A model generated the notes under the pieces. It was not told where the DNA came from. It did no database searches and worked only from the letters and a program-made list of their open reading frames with translations. Below are positions 9,691-20,829 of a stretch of DNA of 64,000 nt, in pieces (position 1 is the first letter of the stretch; the number at the start of each line of letters is the position of its first letter). The translations under genes were made by a program, and so were the position numbers. Origin of the DNA: Cladorhizidae sp. MBARI D1340-BT2 (lineage: Eukaryota > Porifera > Demospongiae > Poecilosclerida > Cladorhizidae); NCBI GenBank assembly GCA_028752905.1, contig JAQNBH010000003.1, positions 2,747,609 to 2,811,608 of the forward strand, in the 5' to 3' direction.

Positions 9691-12600
9691 ACACATAACA
9701 ATCAATATCCTGCAATTACCAATACAACCAAACCAAGACAAAAACTCCTCAAGTCTATGGAAAGCTGTCAGAATTAAGTGGAACAGGTTTTTAATTTTCC
9801 TCGAATTACCAACGTGACCAAAGCTAAAACAAAATTGTGCAGTGCTTTGTTTTCCCAAACATTTAGCCATGGAATAGTAAAGGTAGGAAGCTAGAGCAGT
9901 GCACTGCTTGCAGCAAGAGAACAAGAAAAATAATGGTATATACTGCTACGGAAATACTACAGCAGCAACCTAGGGTAGTGATCAATAGTAGATGCACAGA
10001 GCCATAGGAGAAGGGAAAATTATTAATATACGTCTTTGAAGCACAACTACTGGGTCCCTAGTCCCTACTTCATGGGACAACAAGCTACTGGGTGCCAGGC
10101 CTTGCTTCATAGGTATTCAGCTACAGGTTGCCTACACCCTGCTTCATGGGGAGTCAGATGATGCCTAGGCCCTGCTTCATGGGGAACCAAACTACTGGTA
10201 CAGAGAAAATAGCTAATTTTAGACCATGAGATTTTTGTGAGCATTTTCAACAACCCATAAATAATTTTCAGCTTATATTCGTTTCGTTAAGGTTGGATTT
10301 TGAATTTTTAAATGCAGTTGTGATCAATACATCACTTCTCTTCCTCCCACGCCATCACCCTGATAAACGCTGTGGGTATCCCCCATGTTTTCAACCTGGT
10401 GTGGCATCCAGCTTTAACAACAGTGTAAGATCTGTTAGCAATACTTGCACCAATCTCAGTTTTGTCATGGCATTGCCAGGTACATAGAAACATCATGGGC
10501 TGATATACAAAACTTCATTTGGTGTTTAAAGACCACACCCAAAGAAGGCTTTAAGCCACCCATTTCCTTCATATTGCATTTTTAATGCAGGAAGTAGCTC
10601 ATATTTGGGCCATTTTACAGTATTTTGTCCACCTTGTAGGTTGGATTTCTCTCACTTTTTACCAGGATTCACCGGACACCAGGTAACAGATTACTTTACA
10701 GGTGGTTTATGCTTTTGGCAGTGGAAGAAATGGCTCATTTTATGATGTTTTGGGGGACATTTTTGCCACCATGTATATTATGAAATAAACTGTGACAATA
10801 CTTATGTCACTTCTCTTTTTTTGTCTGGGTAACGCTGGGTATCCGGTCTAATTGGTCCTCTAACCACACAAAAACTTCAACTCTTTTGCTTGCCACTGAT
10901 CCTAAAACACTCAGATTGATATATATTTTGACACCAAGAATCATTTTGCATGAAAATTCAAGCAAGAACATATGGTGCCTTAAATTTAAGTGATACGACA
11001 AGTTGCAGAGATTCCTCGTTTTACTAGTCATCCCGTTAAAAAAAAAAAGATCTTGCAGAACAAAAACACACACCTTCTTGATTTGATTTGACAGCAATCT
11101 AGAGCCTGAGAATCAACACATGATGCAGTGAAGTCTAACTACCTGCTAAATACTTCATATAGAGCAACGGCTTCATGCCAAAAACATGGTATAACAATGG
11201 TTGTCAAACAAACATCTTTCAGCCTAACCAGCTCACTTAACTTCTTAGTGGCTTACACTGTTACAGAGAACTGATGTAGGTAGCTAAGGAACTCTAGGGT
11301 TTGTATAATTATGACAACATAACACTCTCGTCACCTACCTTGATTAAAATACACACACACTCACCAAACACACATATTTGATAGAATACACACACATTAT
11401 CACTACTAAAATACACATACACATCACTGGTTGATCACACACACACACTCAAAATAGTCTTACTGACTTCTTACATGTTTTGAAGAAACAGCTTAACTAA
11501 GGAGAAATGGGGGGGGAATGCACAAGGAAGAGAGGAAAAGAAGGGAGGGTGGAAGAGCAATGAAAGTGAAGAGCTTGAAAAATTGTGATAAGGATTAGTT
11601 GATCCTTGTGGCTCTATTAGCTGCTCAGCACCTAATGAAAAGCTCGTTTTGTAGAGTAGGGCTTCCTCTAGTCACAGATAACTGGTTAGCAATTTCAAAT
11701 TAGGAACCACAACTACAGCCAGTTCAGGCACTCAGATTTTGTACCCCCACTTATGCTGCATGTAACTTTAGCATACTGCATCATTTTTAATATCGAAAGA
11801 GAGTACAGAGAGATCTATCATTCGAGGCATATAATTATATATCAAGTTCATGCAGTAAAGGGTGCAGAATCCAAAGCCGTAACCACAAGTTTTTGTTAGC
11901 ATTTCTATGTTATAATTTAGACTACCTTCAAATGAACACAAGTCCAATTTATAAAAATGTCTTGGCATTGAATCTGCAGTGTTTGTACAGCTCCATCAAT
12001 CACAATTGTTATAGCCATTCAAGACTTGGTGCTGGAAAGTAGTTGCTTGATGAAGTTTGAACGTTGATTTCACTTCACATTATAACCTGCAGTTTCAAAA
12101 GATAAACATGTACGACAGAACAAAAATGCCATCAGAAAGCATCTGCACTGGCTACATATTGCTATACAAATCAGGACCCCAGCATGAATGGTACAAAAAT
12201 ATGGTACTTTATAATAAAATCACCTGGTCAGATGTGATCCTGCCTTAACAAGTGAAAAGAATGTCTCTACCAAAAATATAACATGCTTCCCAGTCTCCCT
12301 TCTCTTTGCTCTCACACTTGGAACTGGTTTGGGGTGACTGTGACATTGAGAGTTCAGGTGACATTGTCACGAGTTAGTTCGAAAAAGTTATCAGTGGCAG
12401 GCTGAAACTACATACCATGATCTTGAGTAAGGCTGGAAGATAGATCAGCAATAGGTTGAAGTGACTGATCATCAGCCGGCTTTCTTCAAGGATTTGAGTT
12501 CAAAATTTGGGCCAACTGCTCACAGGGATTTAGCACTCGTGCTCGAATACTCATAGCAGCCCTCACAGGGGGTATGATGGAAAACTTGGCATACGTTTCA

Positions 12601-12907
12601 TTTCCGTATATATTACCGTACACATTCACCTGTAAAAAACACCGGAACACTGAGATGCCGGCTTCTGAGCTTGCATGCCAAATCCCCATTATTTGGCAGT
12701 AACACATTTATGCATTTTACCATAAGCAACCCTCTTCATTACCTTTTTACTATGAAATAGGCATACAACCATTCGTTGTAGCTACCATTTGACTTCTTTT
12801 TGGGGGCTGGAGTACTTTGGCATGCCTCCAAGTGACGACTCTGACAATAACTTCTAGGGCTATCTGCCGTAAGAACACATGAGCAGCCGATGCTTCACTT
12901 GATATTT
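9691..12907. other. intergenic spacer with small repeats, no gene seen
   Basis: Nothing here looks coding. Contents: about four degenerate ~40-bp repeats at 10040-10200 around ctgcttcatgggg; CA-rich imperfect repeats at 11345-11455; a foldback-element fragment at 11785-11900; and the dispersed repeat at 12421-12515 that resembles bases 1-90. The right edge is the target site of the LTR retrotransposon. Confidence 0.5.
11785..11900. mobile_element. fragment of the foldback element family
   Basis: aatatcgaaagagagtacag, atatatcaagttcatgcag and gtaaccacaag match the right arm of the foldback copies at 1973-3311 and 60838-61445, with base changes and one short insertion. Confidence 0.7.
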
Positions 12908-12912
12908 GTGTC
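12908..12912. repeat. 5-bp target-site duplication (left), GTGTC
   Basis: GTGTC directly precedes the left LTR and is repeated directly after the right LTR at 18157-18161, the footprint of integrase-mediated insertion. Confidence 0.93.
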
Positions 12913-13251
12913 TGTCGGACTCACCTTCTGAAGAAGGATGGCCCTCACATAAGCAGGCAATTGCCTGCTTAAACAGTATCTGACTAAGATTAGATAAGGT
13001 CACCCACACATCCATATGCATGTGGTGAATTACCATTGTTCTTGTATCACCACATCACCCCACATATGATGTCATGGTCAGGTGACTGGTTATTGTATAA
13101 AAGCCAGCCCTGACCTCATGTATTGCAGTTCTTACATTTATCCTTATTCAATAACAAGTGATCTGAGTTATTTGGGAATAGTAGAGGAAACTGTATAACT
13201 CTGGTGGCAGCATACCAGTTGAGCCTAAGAAGAGTGGTTTAGGGCCCAACA
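12913..13251 (+). repeat. 5' LTR, 339 bp
   Basis: It begins TGTCGGACTCACC and ends GGGCCCAACA. It matches 17818-18156 base for base except position 13179 (T here, A at 18084). A TATAAAAG box sits at 13096-13103. Near its 3' end (13200-13211) it contains a copy of the 12-mer that also forms the start of the primer-binding region. Confidence 0.97.
13096..13103 (+). promoter_or_regulatory. TATA box of the LTR promoter
   Basis: TATAAAAG in the middle of the LTR, where retrotransposon core promoters normally lie; the right LTR carries the same box at about 18001-18008. Confidence 0.65.
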
Positions 13252-13253
13252 TC

Positions 13254-13265
13254 TGGTGGCAGCGG
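13254..13265 (+). promoter_or_regulatory. putative tRNA primer-binding site
   Basis: TGGTGGCAGCGG starts 2 bases after the LTR end. TGG is the complement of the tRNA CCA tail, so minus-strand synthesis would prime here. I cannot name the tRNA from the sequence alone. Confidence 0.7.
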
Positions 13266-13414
13266 TTTAGTCGTACCACCCATCGAAAAGTCAGATTAGC
13301 TAAGCTATATTGTTAGCTGAGTTTCTGAGTGGATAGTTCAAAGCTTACCAAGGCTAGTTGCGGGTCCAGAACGTTGATAGGCCCAGACAGAGTTGTGTAG
13401 GGAGATTCAAAAGC

Positions 13415-15568
13415 ATGGATACCCGACAAAAAGAAAAAAAGAGGGAAGAAGAAGACGAAGCTGCCCGACAGTCTCCAGAAAGACCCCTGATGGCTAGCAG
13501 TCCGGCCCACACAACATACCAGGAGCTGATGCAGATGTTTTTACTGCAACATCAGGAGGCGGAACGGAAGGAAGCTGTCCGGAGGGAACAGCAGAACCTA
13601 GCCGAGGCAGAAAGGAGGGAAGAGCACAGGAAAGTTGAGGCAGAAAGGAGGGAAGAGCAGAACCGAGCCGAGGCTAGACACCGGGAAGCGTTAGATGCTG
13701 CTGAGACCCGCCATATGCAGTCCCTCAAGGCTTTCATGGAGGACCAAGTGGCTGCCAGGACGTTTGAGAAAATGGAGGCGGTCCGACTGGCAGTCGAGAA
13801 GCACAAACTCGACAAGATTCCGAGTAAGCTCCCCAAATACGAGGAAAAAAAAGACCTGGGCCTATACCTAAGCCTGTTCGAAATATCACTCAAGGCAGAA
13901 GGGGTGGAGCGAGAGGAGTGGTTACCTTACCTCCGGACGATGCTTACAGGTCAGGCAGCCGACCGACTGGCAACAGCCATTCCAGAGGAGGCAAGAGATT
14001 CATATGACCTCACTAAAGAAGCCCTCCTGAACGCTATGGGGTTAACCATACAAGCTTGTTCGGAACAGTTGTTCAAGGAACCTCCAGGGGAAGTGTCGAT
14101 TGGAGACCTAGTACACCAAACAGAAGTGACACTGGACAGGGTGACTAGAAAAGGGAAATCCGGAAAAGAAATCCTATGGTTGTTGGCTAGGGCGGTTGCC
14201 TTACACTGGTACACTCCGGAGTGTGCAGCAACCATCCTGCAGCAGGAGCCCAAGAATGCAAGTCAACTCATCGCTGCAGTGCTGCAATTCGAGACAAGCC
14301 ATGGCTCGGCTAGGAAGACAGCAGCAAAGAAATTCTTCAAATTCCCCAAGGAGGATAAACCAGCCACGGGCAACAGATTTAACAGCTTTTCGCCGAACCT
14401 TTTCAAAGACAGAATTAGTGGAGGCAGACCAGAGCCTTTGTGTTACTCCTGCCTAAAGCCAGGGCACAAGTTCGCAGAGTGCACCCTTAAGGACACCTCC
14501 CACATCAAGAAGGAGCGGATTAACCTTCTCCAGGTAAAGGAGCCATTTGGTCGGAACTTGGAGGAGAGTACATACCAGGGCATGGTGAATGGCAAGGAAG
14601 TCCGGGTGATGGTGGACTCAGGTGCTGAAGCCACTCTGGTGAGCAAGTCCTTGGTCCGGAGAGAACAACTACGGAATTTTTTTTCCCGGACATTCACCAT
14701 GACGGATAAAGAAGGTGTTCTGCACCAGGCAGCTGACCTCACAGTCCATATTGGGAATCTGGTGTTCCCTAGGCGGGCTGCTGTGGTTCCGGACGATCTT
14801 TTACCTGAGGACGTGCTGCTGGGTCTCCCAACATCCGACCCTATGATGATGCAGTTGGCAACCGTACCGGAACTTTTAGTCCCCCAGACGAGACAAGTGC
14901 TCCTCACCAGGGCCCAGAAAACTGCAACCGAGCAGCAGGAACAGAAGGACCGGGAGACGGAAGCCCGGGATGCCTTGCCCGTCAGAGATCCAGCTGAAGT
15001 GTCAGAGGGTGGAGTGGACATTACATCGGATTTCTTGCAACAACATCAAAGCTCTGACGTCCTGGAATGCCCTGTAGCAAGCCCAGGGGGAGTCTCCAGG
15101 GAGGAGTTCGCTAAGGCAGTTCTGGAGGATTCCACCCTTACCAACTGGAGGAAGAGGGCGGAAAACCCAGGTGACTGCCTAAAGTGGAAACAGTCCCTCC
15201 TGTACATGAACACCCACGACATCCTGGGGGAGGAGCTTCAGCTGCTGGTGGTACCAGAAGCCCTCAGGGCAACCTTCTTCAAGGCGGCTCATGACTGGCA
15301 TGGCCATCTCGGGCCCAAGAAGGTAAAGGCCATCCTGAGGACTAGAGTTGCCTGGCCTGGTCAACAGACTGACGTGACTAGATGGTGCAAGCAGTGCACC
15401 ACATGTCAAAGGAACAGAAAAGACAGGCCTCTGAGGGCACCCATGGTTGAAGTTCCTATAGTGTCAGTACCTTTCGAGAAGATCGCAATCGACCTGGTGG
15501 GTCCCTTCAAGAAAGCCAAGGGTGGCTACCAGTACTTGTTGACCGTTATTGACCTGGCGTCCAGGTAA
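13415..15568 (+). CDS. retrotransposon polyprotein, first part: gag, zinc knuckle, protease, integrase N-terminal half
   Basis: From the first ATG (MDTRQKEKK; the open frame begins earlier without an ATG) come 717 residues. Residues about 45-130 are a Glu/Arg-rich coiled coil, followed by a Gypsy-type gag core. A CCHC zinc knuckle (C-x2-C-x4-H-x4-C) starts at about residue 343 for RNA binding. The retropepsin active site DSGA lies at about 401. An HHCC integrase zinc module begins HDWHGHLG at about 626, and the first catalytic Asp of integrase is at about 693 (AIDLVGP). The frame then meets TAA at 15566-15568, after which the same frame stays open to 17836. The stop splits the integrase catalytic core between its first and second acidic residues, so it is most simply a disabling point mutation rather than a natural ORF boundary. 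Confidence 0.92.
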   Translation: MDTRQKEKKREEEDEAARQSPERPLMASSPAHTTYQELMQMFLLQHQEAERKEAVRREQQNLAEAERREEHRKVEAERREEQNRAEARHREALDAAETRHMQSLKAFMEDQVAARTFEKMEAVRLAVEKHKLDKIPSKLPKYEEKKDLGLYLSLFEISLKAEGVEREEWLPYLRTMLTGQAADRLATAIPEEARDSYDLTKEALLNAMGLTIQACSEQLFKEPPGEVSIGDLVHQTEVTLDRVTRKGKSGKEILWLLARAVALHWYTPECAATILQQEPKNASQLIAAVLQFETSHGSARKTAAKKFFKFPKEDKPATGNRFNSFSPNLFKDRISGGRPEPLCYSCLKPGHKFAECTLKDTSHIKKERINLLQVKEPFGRNLEESTYQGMVNGKEVRVMVDSGAEATLVSKSLVRREQLRNFFSRTFTMTDKEGVLHQAADLTVHIGNLVFPRRAAVVPDDLLPEDVLLGLPTSDPMMMQLATVPELLVPQTRQVLLTRAQKTATEQQEQKDRETEARDALPVRDPAEVSEGGVDITSDFLQQHQSSDVLECPVASPGGVSREEFAKAVLEDSTLTNWRKRAENPGDCLKWKQSLLYMNTHDILGEELQLLVVPEALRATFFKAAHDWHGHLGPKKVKAILRTRVAWPGQQTDVTRWCKQCTTCQRNRKDRPLRAPMVEVPIVSVPFEKIAIDLVGPFKKAKGGYQYLLTVIDLASR

Positions 15569-17836
15569 CCAGAAGCCATCCCCCTGAAAACAGCTACAGC
15601 GGCAGAAGTGGCAGAGGGACTCCTGGAGGTTTTTAGCAGACATGGTCCTCCCAGGGAGATGCTATCTGACCAAGGCAAGCAGCTTACAGGAAAGGTCATG
15701 CAGCAGCTATGTGACAGACTCCACATCCACAAGATCCAGACCTCGGCTTACCATCCGGAGGCCAATGGAGTCGTGGAGCGGTTTCATGGTACCCTGTTGC
15801 CCATGATCAAGAAGCTGATTGACCAAGAGTGGAACTGGGTCCAGCAAGTCAAACTGTGCTTATTTGCCATACGATCCGTTCCTAACCGATCCACTGGAGT
15901 CTCCCCATTTGAGTTCCTGTACGGTAGAAACATGAGGACCCCGGTGGACCTGCTGCTGGACGCCTGCACGGATCCAGAACCAGGTGTCAACGTCACCCAG
16001 TTCATGGACCAGCTGGATAAACGTATGGAGGCAGTCAGAGAGGTCAGCTTCCGGACCGGAAAACAATCTCAAGCCAAAGCAAAAATTTACCATGACCGGA
16101 ACACCATGGCCAGAACTTTCCAGGTGGGAGAAATGGTCCTGCTGAGGTCACCCGGGCTGTTTGGTAAACTTGAAGCCGCCTGGACGGGACCCTACGAAAT
16201 CATCAGTATTCCCAACTCTGTCAATCTGCAAATAGGCACTCCGGGTCACAAGAAACACAAGGTGGTACATGTCAACCATGTAAAGACGTACACTTACCCA
16301 GAGGCAGCCATCCTGCGAGTTGTGGTTGTGGCCCAGCAGACCATGGATGAGATAAACACTATCCCGACCCTGAAAGGAGACCAGATGACACCTTCACAGC
16401 AGGCCGAGATGAAGACGGCCTGCGCAGAGCAAGAGGGAGTCTGTTCTGATGAACCTGGACTCACTCATATTTGCAAGCATGCCATCAACACTGGAGATGC
16501 ACAATCCATCCGGTCCGTCCCTTATGCAATTTCCGCAGCCAAGCTGGAGGGTGTAAAGACCGAATTGCGGACCCTCATCCTGAAGGGCATTCTGGTACCG
16601 TCTGTGAGCCCATGGTCATCTCCCATCGTTCCGGTCCAGAAGCTGGATGGATCAGTGCGCCTGTGCATTGATTACAGGAAGGTGAATGCCATTACTCAGC
16701 CTGATCCCTACTACATGCCAGTAATTGATCAGCTCATTTCCAAGGTGGGAGAAGCCACTCACCTCAGCAAGCTGGACCTAAGCAAAGGGTTTTACCAGGT
16801 GGAAATGGAGGAGGGAGACAGGCAGAAAACAGCCATTGTTACTCCACTGGGAAAATACGAATTCACCAGGATGCCTTTCGGGCTGAAGAACGCCCCTGCC
16901 ACATTCCAGAGGATTATGGATGTGGTTCTGGAAGGGGCAGACGAATTTGCACTCCCCTACATAGATGACATTTTAATTTTCTCATACAGCTGGGAGGACC
17001 ATCTCTGCCACGTCCGAGATATACTGGGACGTTTAAAGAAAGCTGGGCTGACTGTAAAGATGAGCAAATGTCAGTGGGCTCAGAGTGAGTTGGTTCATCT
17101 TGGCCAAATTGTTGGAAATGGACAGGTGGGTATACCTGATATCAAGGTGCAAGCTCTCTTGCAATACATCCGGCCAATCAACAAGAAGCAAATGAAGTCT
17201 TTCCTCGGGTTGGCCGGATATTACAGAAAATTCATCGAACGATACGCAGAATACTCCAAACCACTGAATGAAGCGACCAAACTGGAGGCCCCCACCAAGA
17301 TACAGTGGACTGAAGAGCAAGACAGATGCTTTACACATTTGAAGTCTGTGCTGGGAGAGACCTGCAGGTTGCATTTGCCCAGGCCAGAGGACAAACTGGT
17401 TCTGCAGACTGATGCCTCTCTGTTGGGGATAGGTGGATGCCTCAGTGTGGTCAGGGATGAGAAGGAGCTGCCTATAGCATTCTATAGTCGCCAGCTCAAG
17501 TCCGCAGAAACACGTTATGCTGCTACTGAGTTGGAATGCTTGGCAGTGGTCGAGTCCATCAAGCATTTTGAGATCTACCTGGATGGTCGGTTCTTCTTGC
17601 TGCAGACAGACCACAAAGCGTTGGAGTATCTGAACACTGCTCATCTGTCCAACAAACGATTGACCAGGTGGGCTCTCCGCCTGCAAGGATTCAACTACAA
17701 GGTGCATTATCGTCCGGGTAAGGAGAACTTGAATGCGGATGGGATGTCCAGACAGGCATGGCCAGACATCTCCACATTAACTCAGCCAGGGACGGCTTCG
17801 GACCAGTCCGGGGGGGATGTCGGACTCACCTTCTGA
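15569..17836 (+). CDS. retrotransposon polyprotein, second part: rest of integrase, RT, RNase H
   Basis: This is the same reading frame as the upstream part, with no ATG needed if the stop is a mutation. The second integrase Asp (LSDQGK, residue about 752 from the upstream ATG) and the Glu (GVVERFHG, about 788) have 35 residues between them, the D,D-35-E spacing. A GPY/F module follows (AWTGPYEII, about 922). RT has LCIDYRKVNAIT, LSKLDLSKGFYQV, MPFGLKNAPATFQ and the catalytic YIDD (about 1182). RNase H has QTDAS (about 1333), ATELECLA and QTDHKALEYL, giving its acidic residues. The frame ends inside the right LTR; no integrase follows RNase H, which fixes the unusual domain order. Confidence 0.92.
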   Translation, partial: PEAIPLKTATAAEVAEGLLEVFSRHGPPREMLSDQGKQLTGKVMQQLCDRLHIHKIQTSAYHPEANGVVERFHGTLLPMIKKLIDQEWNWVQQVKLCLFAIRSVPNRSTGVSPFEFLYGRNMRTPVDLLLDACTDPEPGVNVTQFMDQLDKRMEAVREVSFRTGKQSQAKAKIYHDRNTMARTFQVGEMVLLRSPGLFGKLEAAWTGPYEIISIPNSVNLQIGTPGHKKHKVVHVNHVKTYTYPEAAILRVVVVAQQTMDEINTIPTLKGDQMTPSQQAEMKTACAEQEGVCSDEPGLTHICKHAINTGDAQSIRSVPYAISAAKLEGVKTELRTLILKGILVPSVSPWSSPIVPVQKLDGSVRLCIDYRKVNAITQPDPYYMPVIDQLISKVGEATHLSKLDLSKGFYQVEMEEGDRQKTAIVTPLGKYEFTRMPFGLKNAPATFQRIMDVVLEGADEFALPYIDDILIFSYSWEDHLCHVRDILGRLKKAGLTVKMSKCQWAQSELVHLGQIVGNGQVGIPDIKVQALLQYIRPINKKQMKSFLGLAGYYRKFIERYAEYSKPLNEATKLEAPTKIQWTEEQDRCFTHLKSVLGETCRLHLPRPEDKLVLQTDASLLGIGGCLSVVRDEKELPIAFYSRQLKSAETRYAATELECLAVVESIKHFEIYLDGRFFLLQTDHKALEYLNTAHLSNKRLTRWALRLQGFNYKVHYRPGKENLNADGMSRQAWPDISTLTQPGTASDQSGGDVGLTF
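17809..17817 (+). promoter_or_regulatory. polypurine tract for plus-strand priming
   Basis: A run of seven G and one A lies immediately before the TG of the right LTR, in the standard position. It overlaps the end of the polyprotein frame. Confidence 0.7.
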
Positions 17837-18156
17837 AGAAGGATGGCCCTCACATAAGCAGGCAATTGCCTGCTTAAACAGTATCTGACTAAGATTAGAT
17901 AAGGTCACCCACACATCCATATGCATGTGGTGAATTACCATTGTTCTTGTATCACCACATCACCCCACATATGATGTCATGGTCAGGTGACTGGTTATTG
18001 TATAAAAGCCAGCCCTGACCTCATGTATTGCAGTTCTTACATTTATCCTTATTCAATAACAAGTGATCTGAGTTATTTGGGAAAAGTAGAGGAAACTGTA
18101 TAACTCTGGTGGCAGCATACCAGTTGAGCCTAAGAAGAGTGGTTTAGGGCCCAACA
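17818..18156 (+). repeat. 3' LTR, 339 bp
   Basis: Same length as the left LTR and identical apart from one A/T difference at 18084. It supplies the last few codons and stop of the polyprotein. Confidence 0.97.
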
Positions 18157-18161
18157 GTGTC
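18157..18161. repeat. 5-bp target-site duplication (right), GTGTC
   Basis: It matches 12908-12912 exactly. Confidence 0.93.
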
Positions 18162-20828
18162 TACTAGTAGCCCAGTGGCCCAGTGGTAGTGGAGCTTTCT
18201 TCCAAAGAAAAAACTACCTCTCCTCAACAGCTTTCAACTCCCCTCCCATCCAGTTGTCAAGCCACTCCCACATACCCATTTCCCGGCTCCCCCTACTCCA
18301 ATTCAATCCTCTAGATTTGTTCCTTGAATACCTAACATTGAACAACTAGATCATGTTACCTTCTGTGATGGCTCTGTTTCTTAGAAGAGCAGGATGGAAA
18401 AAGTTGGTTACCACTCTCATCTCGGCACTAATTAATAATTTTTCTGGCAGAGAGTGTGACACTAATATGCACTAAGTAACTTACTTTAAAAAAATTCCTC
18501 ATCAACGCTTGGACAAGTAGCTAAAGCCTAGAAGCAGCAGTGATCTGTTATTTTGTTAGGCTAGCTATTTATTTTCTGTATAGCTAATCTGTTTCTATGA
18601 AAACACACTTAGTACTAAAGGTTATTGTCATGCTTTTAGGATGTATGCTGTCAAATATCCTATGGAATATGTTGTAGCTGAGTCTCTTTGATCTGTCATA
18701 ATATTCAATTATATTAAACTTTACACGTCCATATGAGAATCTGGAATAGTTATGGGTTGGGTTGATCAGGGGTGTGGATAAGTTTTTCCAGCTTGGGGGG
18801 AGGGGGGGGGTTAAAGCTATATGTGCTTGTCGTGTTGAATGAAATGCGTTAAGCAGCACATTAACAACTGAACCACCACATGTACTTCTAACAATGTTGC
18901 ATTAATTAGTAACTAGCCACATTTACACTGACTCTACAACTGTAGTTTAACAGCACAAAAGTTTGTGATGAAGCACATGGTAGACTTTTTTTTTTTAGAA
19001 TCATGTCTAGGCATGAATGTACAGTGGGCGGAAATAATACCATGCCTATATTATCAGGACAGTGTAATTGCTCTCATAATTGATGAAGTTCATTGCATGA
19101 TGCACTGTTAAGCTGTTCATATTTATATACTGATGAATACACCTTTACAATAATCACCTTCGATATTTCAGCTATTCCTGATTTCTACAATCTAGCCGAA
19201 ATGATGAGTGAATAAATTTAGGCAGAGATTTCAAGTCAAGTAGAGATACGATCAATGACATTCTGGATGTAAGGCGGTAAACAGTGCTGATTAATATTCT
19301 CAACAGTTGAATCTCCAAGCTCTTTAAATACACTGGATAATCTTTAAACTATGTTCTGGACAAAAAATTCCTTCCTCAGCCTTGATAGAAGACCATTAAT
19401 CAACACTGGTGCAGTTGCAAGATCCTGTTAGCTATAGTGAAGCTTAGCAACAACGTAAGAACGTCACAAAGCATGTACAGGAACACACATTGTTAGGTAC
19501 ATAGTAGCTTATCCAGACCATATCCTTAAGTATCACCATTCTCCTCAAGGATTACTGCCATTAAGAGTCAAATGTAGCACGGAGACACAACACAGAGCAC
19601 AAAATATATTCACAAAATTTACAGGGTCTTGCCAAAAAACGAAGGACATGGTCATGAGACTACATGAACATACCCATGATGAAGGAGGGAGGATACATGT
19701 TTATATGGTTGTGACGTGCACATACACATTCTGACCGACCCGTTAAAATTGCAAGCAAAAGATGTTTCCCATGTAGCTTTTTAAACCCTAATTATCATTA
19801 CATGTTTGCCACACTAACCACATGTTTCCTTCCTCTCACTGTGCATGTCTTATATCTACTTCATAATTTTGTGATAGTAGGGAAGTTTGCAGTTATGTTT
19901 TGAAGTATTGTTGATTAAGGCGATGTTTATGTATTTGTGCAGGATGGTTTGTTGTTTTGTGTTGTTGATTGTTTGTGAAGATTTGTGGCCAGGTGTTTGC
20001 ATTTGTGCAGGATAGTTTGTGGTTGTATGTATGAATGTGTATTTGATGGTGGCGTTTGCTTATATGCAGATAGTCATTTGTGGTTACCTGTTGTCTACTT
20101 ACTGCTTCTTGATTGCCTTGAACCTTTCACAAAATAATTAGTGTATTATATATATAACCTATTTTTTAACATAGCTTTATTTGGATGCACAAACTATAGC
20201 TACTGGACTTCAGGCGCAAATGGGTATGTGAAATGGAAAGTGGCAATATCAGTGTAATACCACAATTGTGAATGAAGTTGCAATATCAGTGTAAGAGATG
20301 ATGATAATGATGAGGACTTGAGACAATTCTACTTAAATAATTATTACATCATTCATATTGGAACTAGGTCATCATGACAACTACGCTATTTTACCTGTTT
20401 CGTCCTTTTGCTCTGCTAATTTAGTCCTTTTCAAGCCAAAATTCAACAAAGATGGCTTGTCTATTAATCGTGATCATGCCTTTGTTACATGTGACAGAAA
20501 TGTTGACAAGTTCTTACATTTTTTGTATATTGCTGTAAGTGCAAAATAATTGACAATTAGGATTAAGTGTGTGTTGGGGAGGAAGGGGGGTGGGGGTGTG
20601 TGGCTGGGGAAGCCGGCTATCCCCTCCCTCATATGTGCTTTAAACATAGCACAAAATTCTACATAAACATTGCTTGATGAGTTCAAATAAGTACACCAGC
20701 ATTACATATACAATATATATATTTATTTAATGTATATGGCAATAATACAGACCAAGTAGATGTTCCTAGATGTAACAAAAATAACCAAACAAAGAAACAA
20801 TTCGAAAACAAAAAAATAATCTAATTGC
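18162..20828. other. AT-rich spacer, no gene seen
   Basis: Short open frames only, with no family motif and no tandem array. There are G-runs at about 18796-18809 and 20581-20597 and a T-run at about 18988. I see no transposon termini. Confidence 0.5.
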
Positions 20829-20829
20829 T

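Larger units (their letters stand above)
12913..18156 (+). mobile_element. complete Ty3/Gypsy-type LTR retrotransposon with integrase upstream of RT (Gmr1-like order)
   Basis: The 5,244-bp element has two 339-bp LTRs beginning TG and ending CA, a 5-bp target duplication, a primer-binding-site-like TGGTGGCAGCGG just inside the left LTR, and a G-rich polypurine tract just before the right LTR. Inside is a single long frame from 13415 to 17836 ordered gag with zinc knuckle, protease, integrase, RT, RNase H. In ordinary Ty3/Gypsy elements integrase is last; integrase-before-RT is the Ty1/Copia order, but the RT and RNase H here are Gypsy-type and integrase has a GPY/F module. That combination is known from the Gmr1-like group, first described in deuterostomes. 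The LTRs differ at one position by my reading, so the insertion is young. One in-frame TAA in integrase probably inactivates this copy. Confidence 0.93.

Noticed and set aside
13358..13414. Extra N-terminal residues on the retrotransposon gag
   Set aside because: The open frame begins with TTG; the first ATG is at 13415.
18175..18230. tRNA-derived SINE (A-box-like tggcccagtggt)
   Set aside because: No matching B box or tRNA fold follows.
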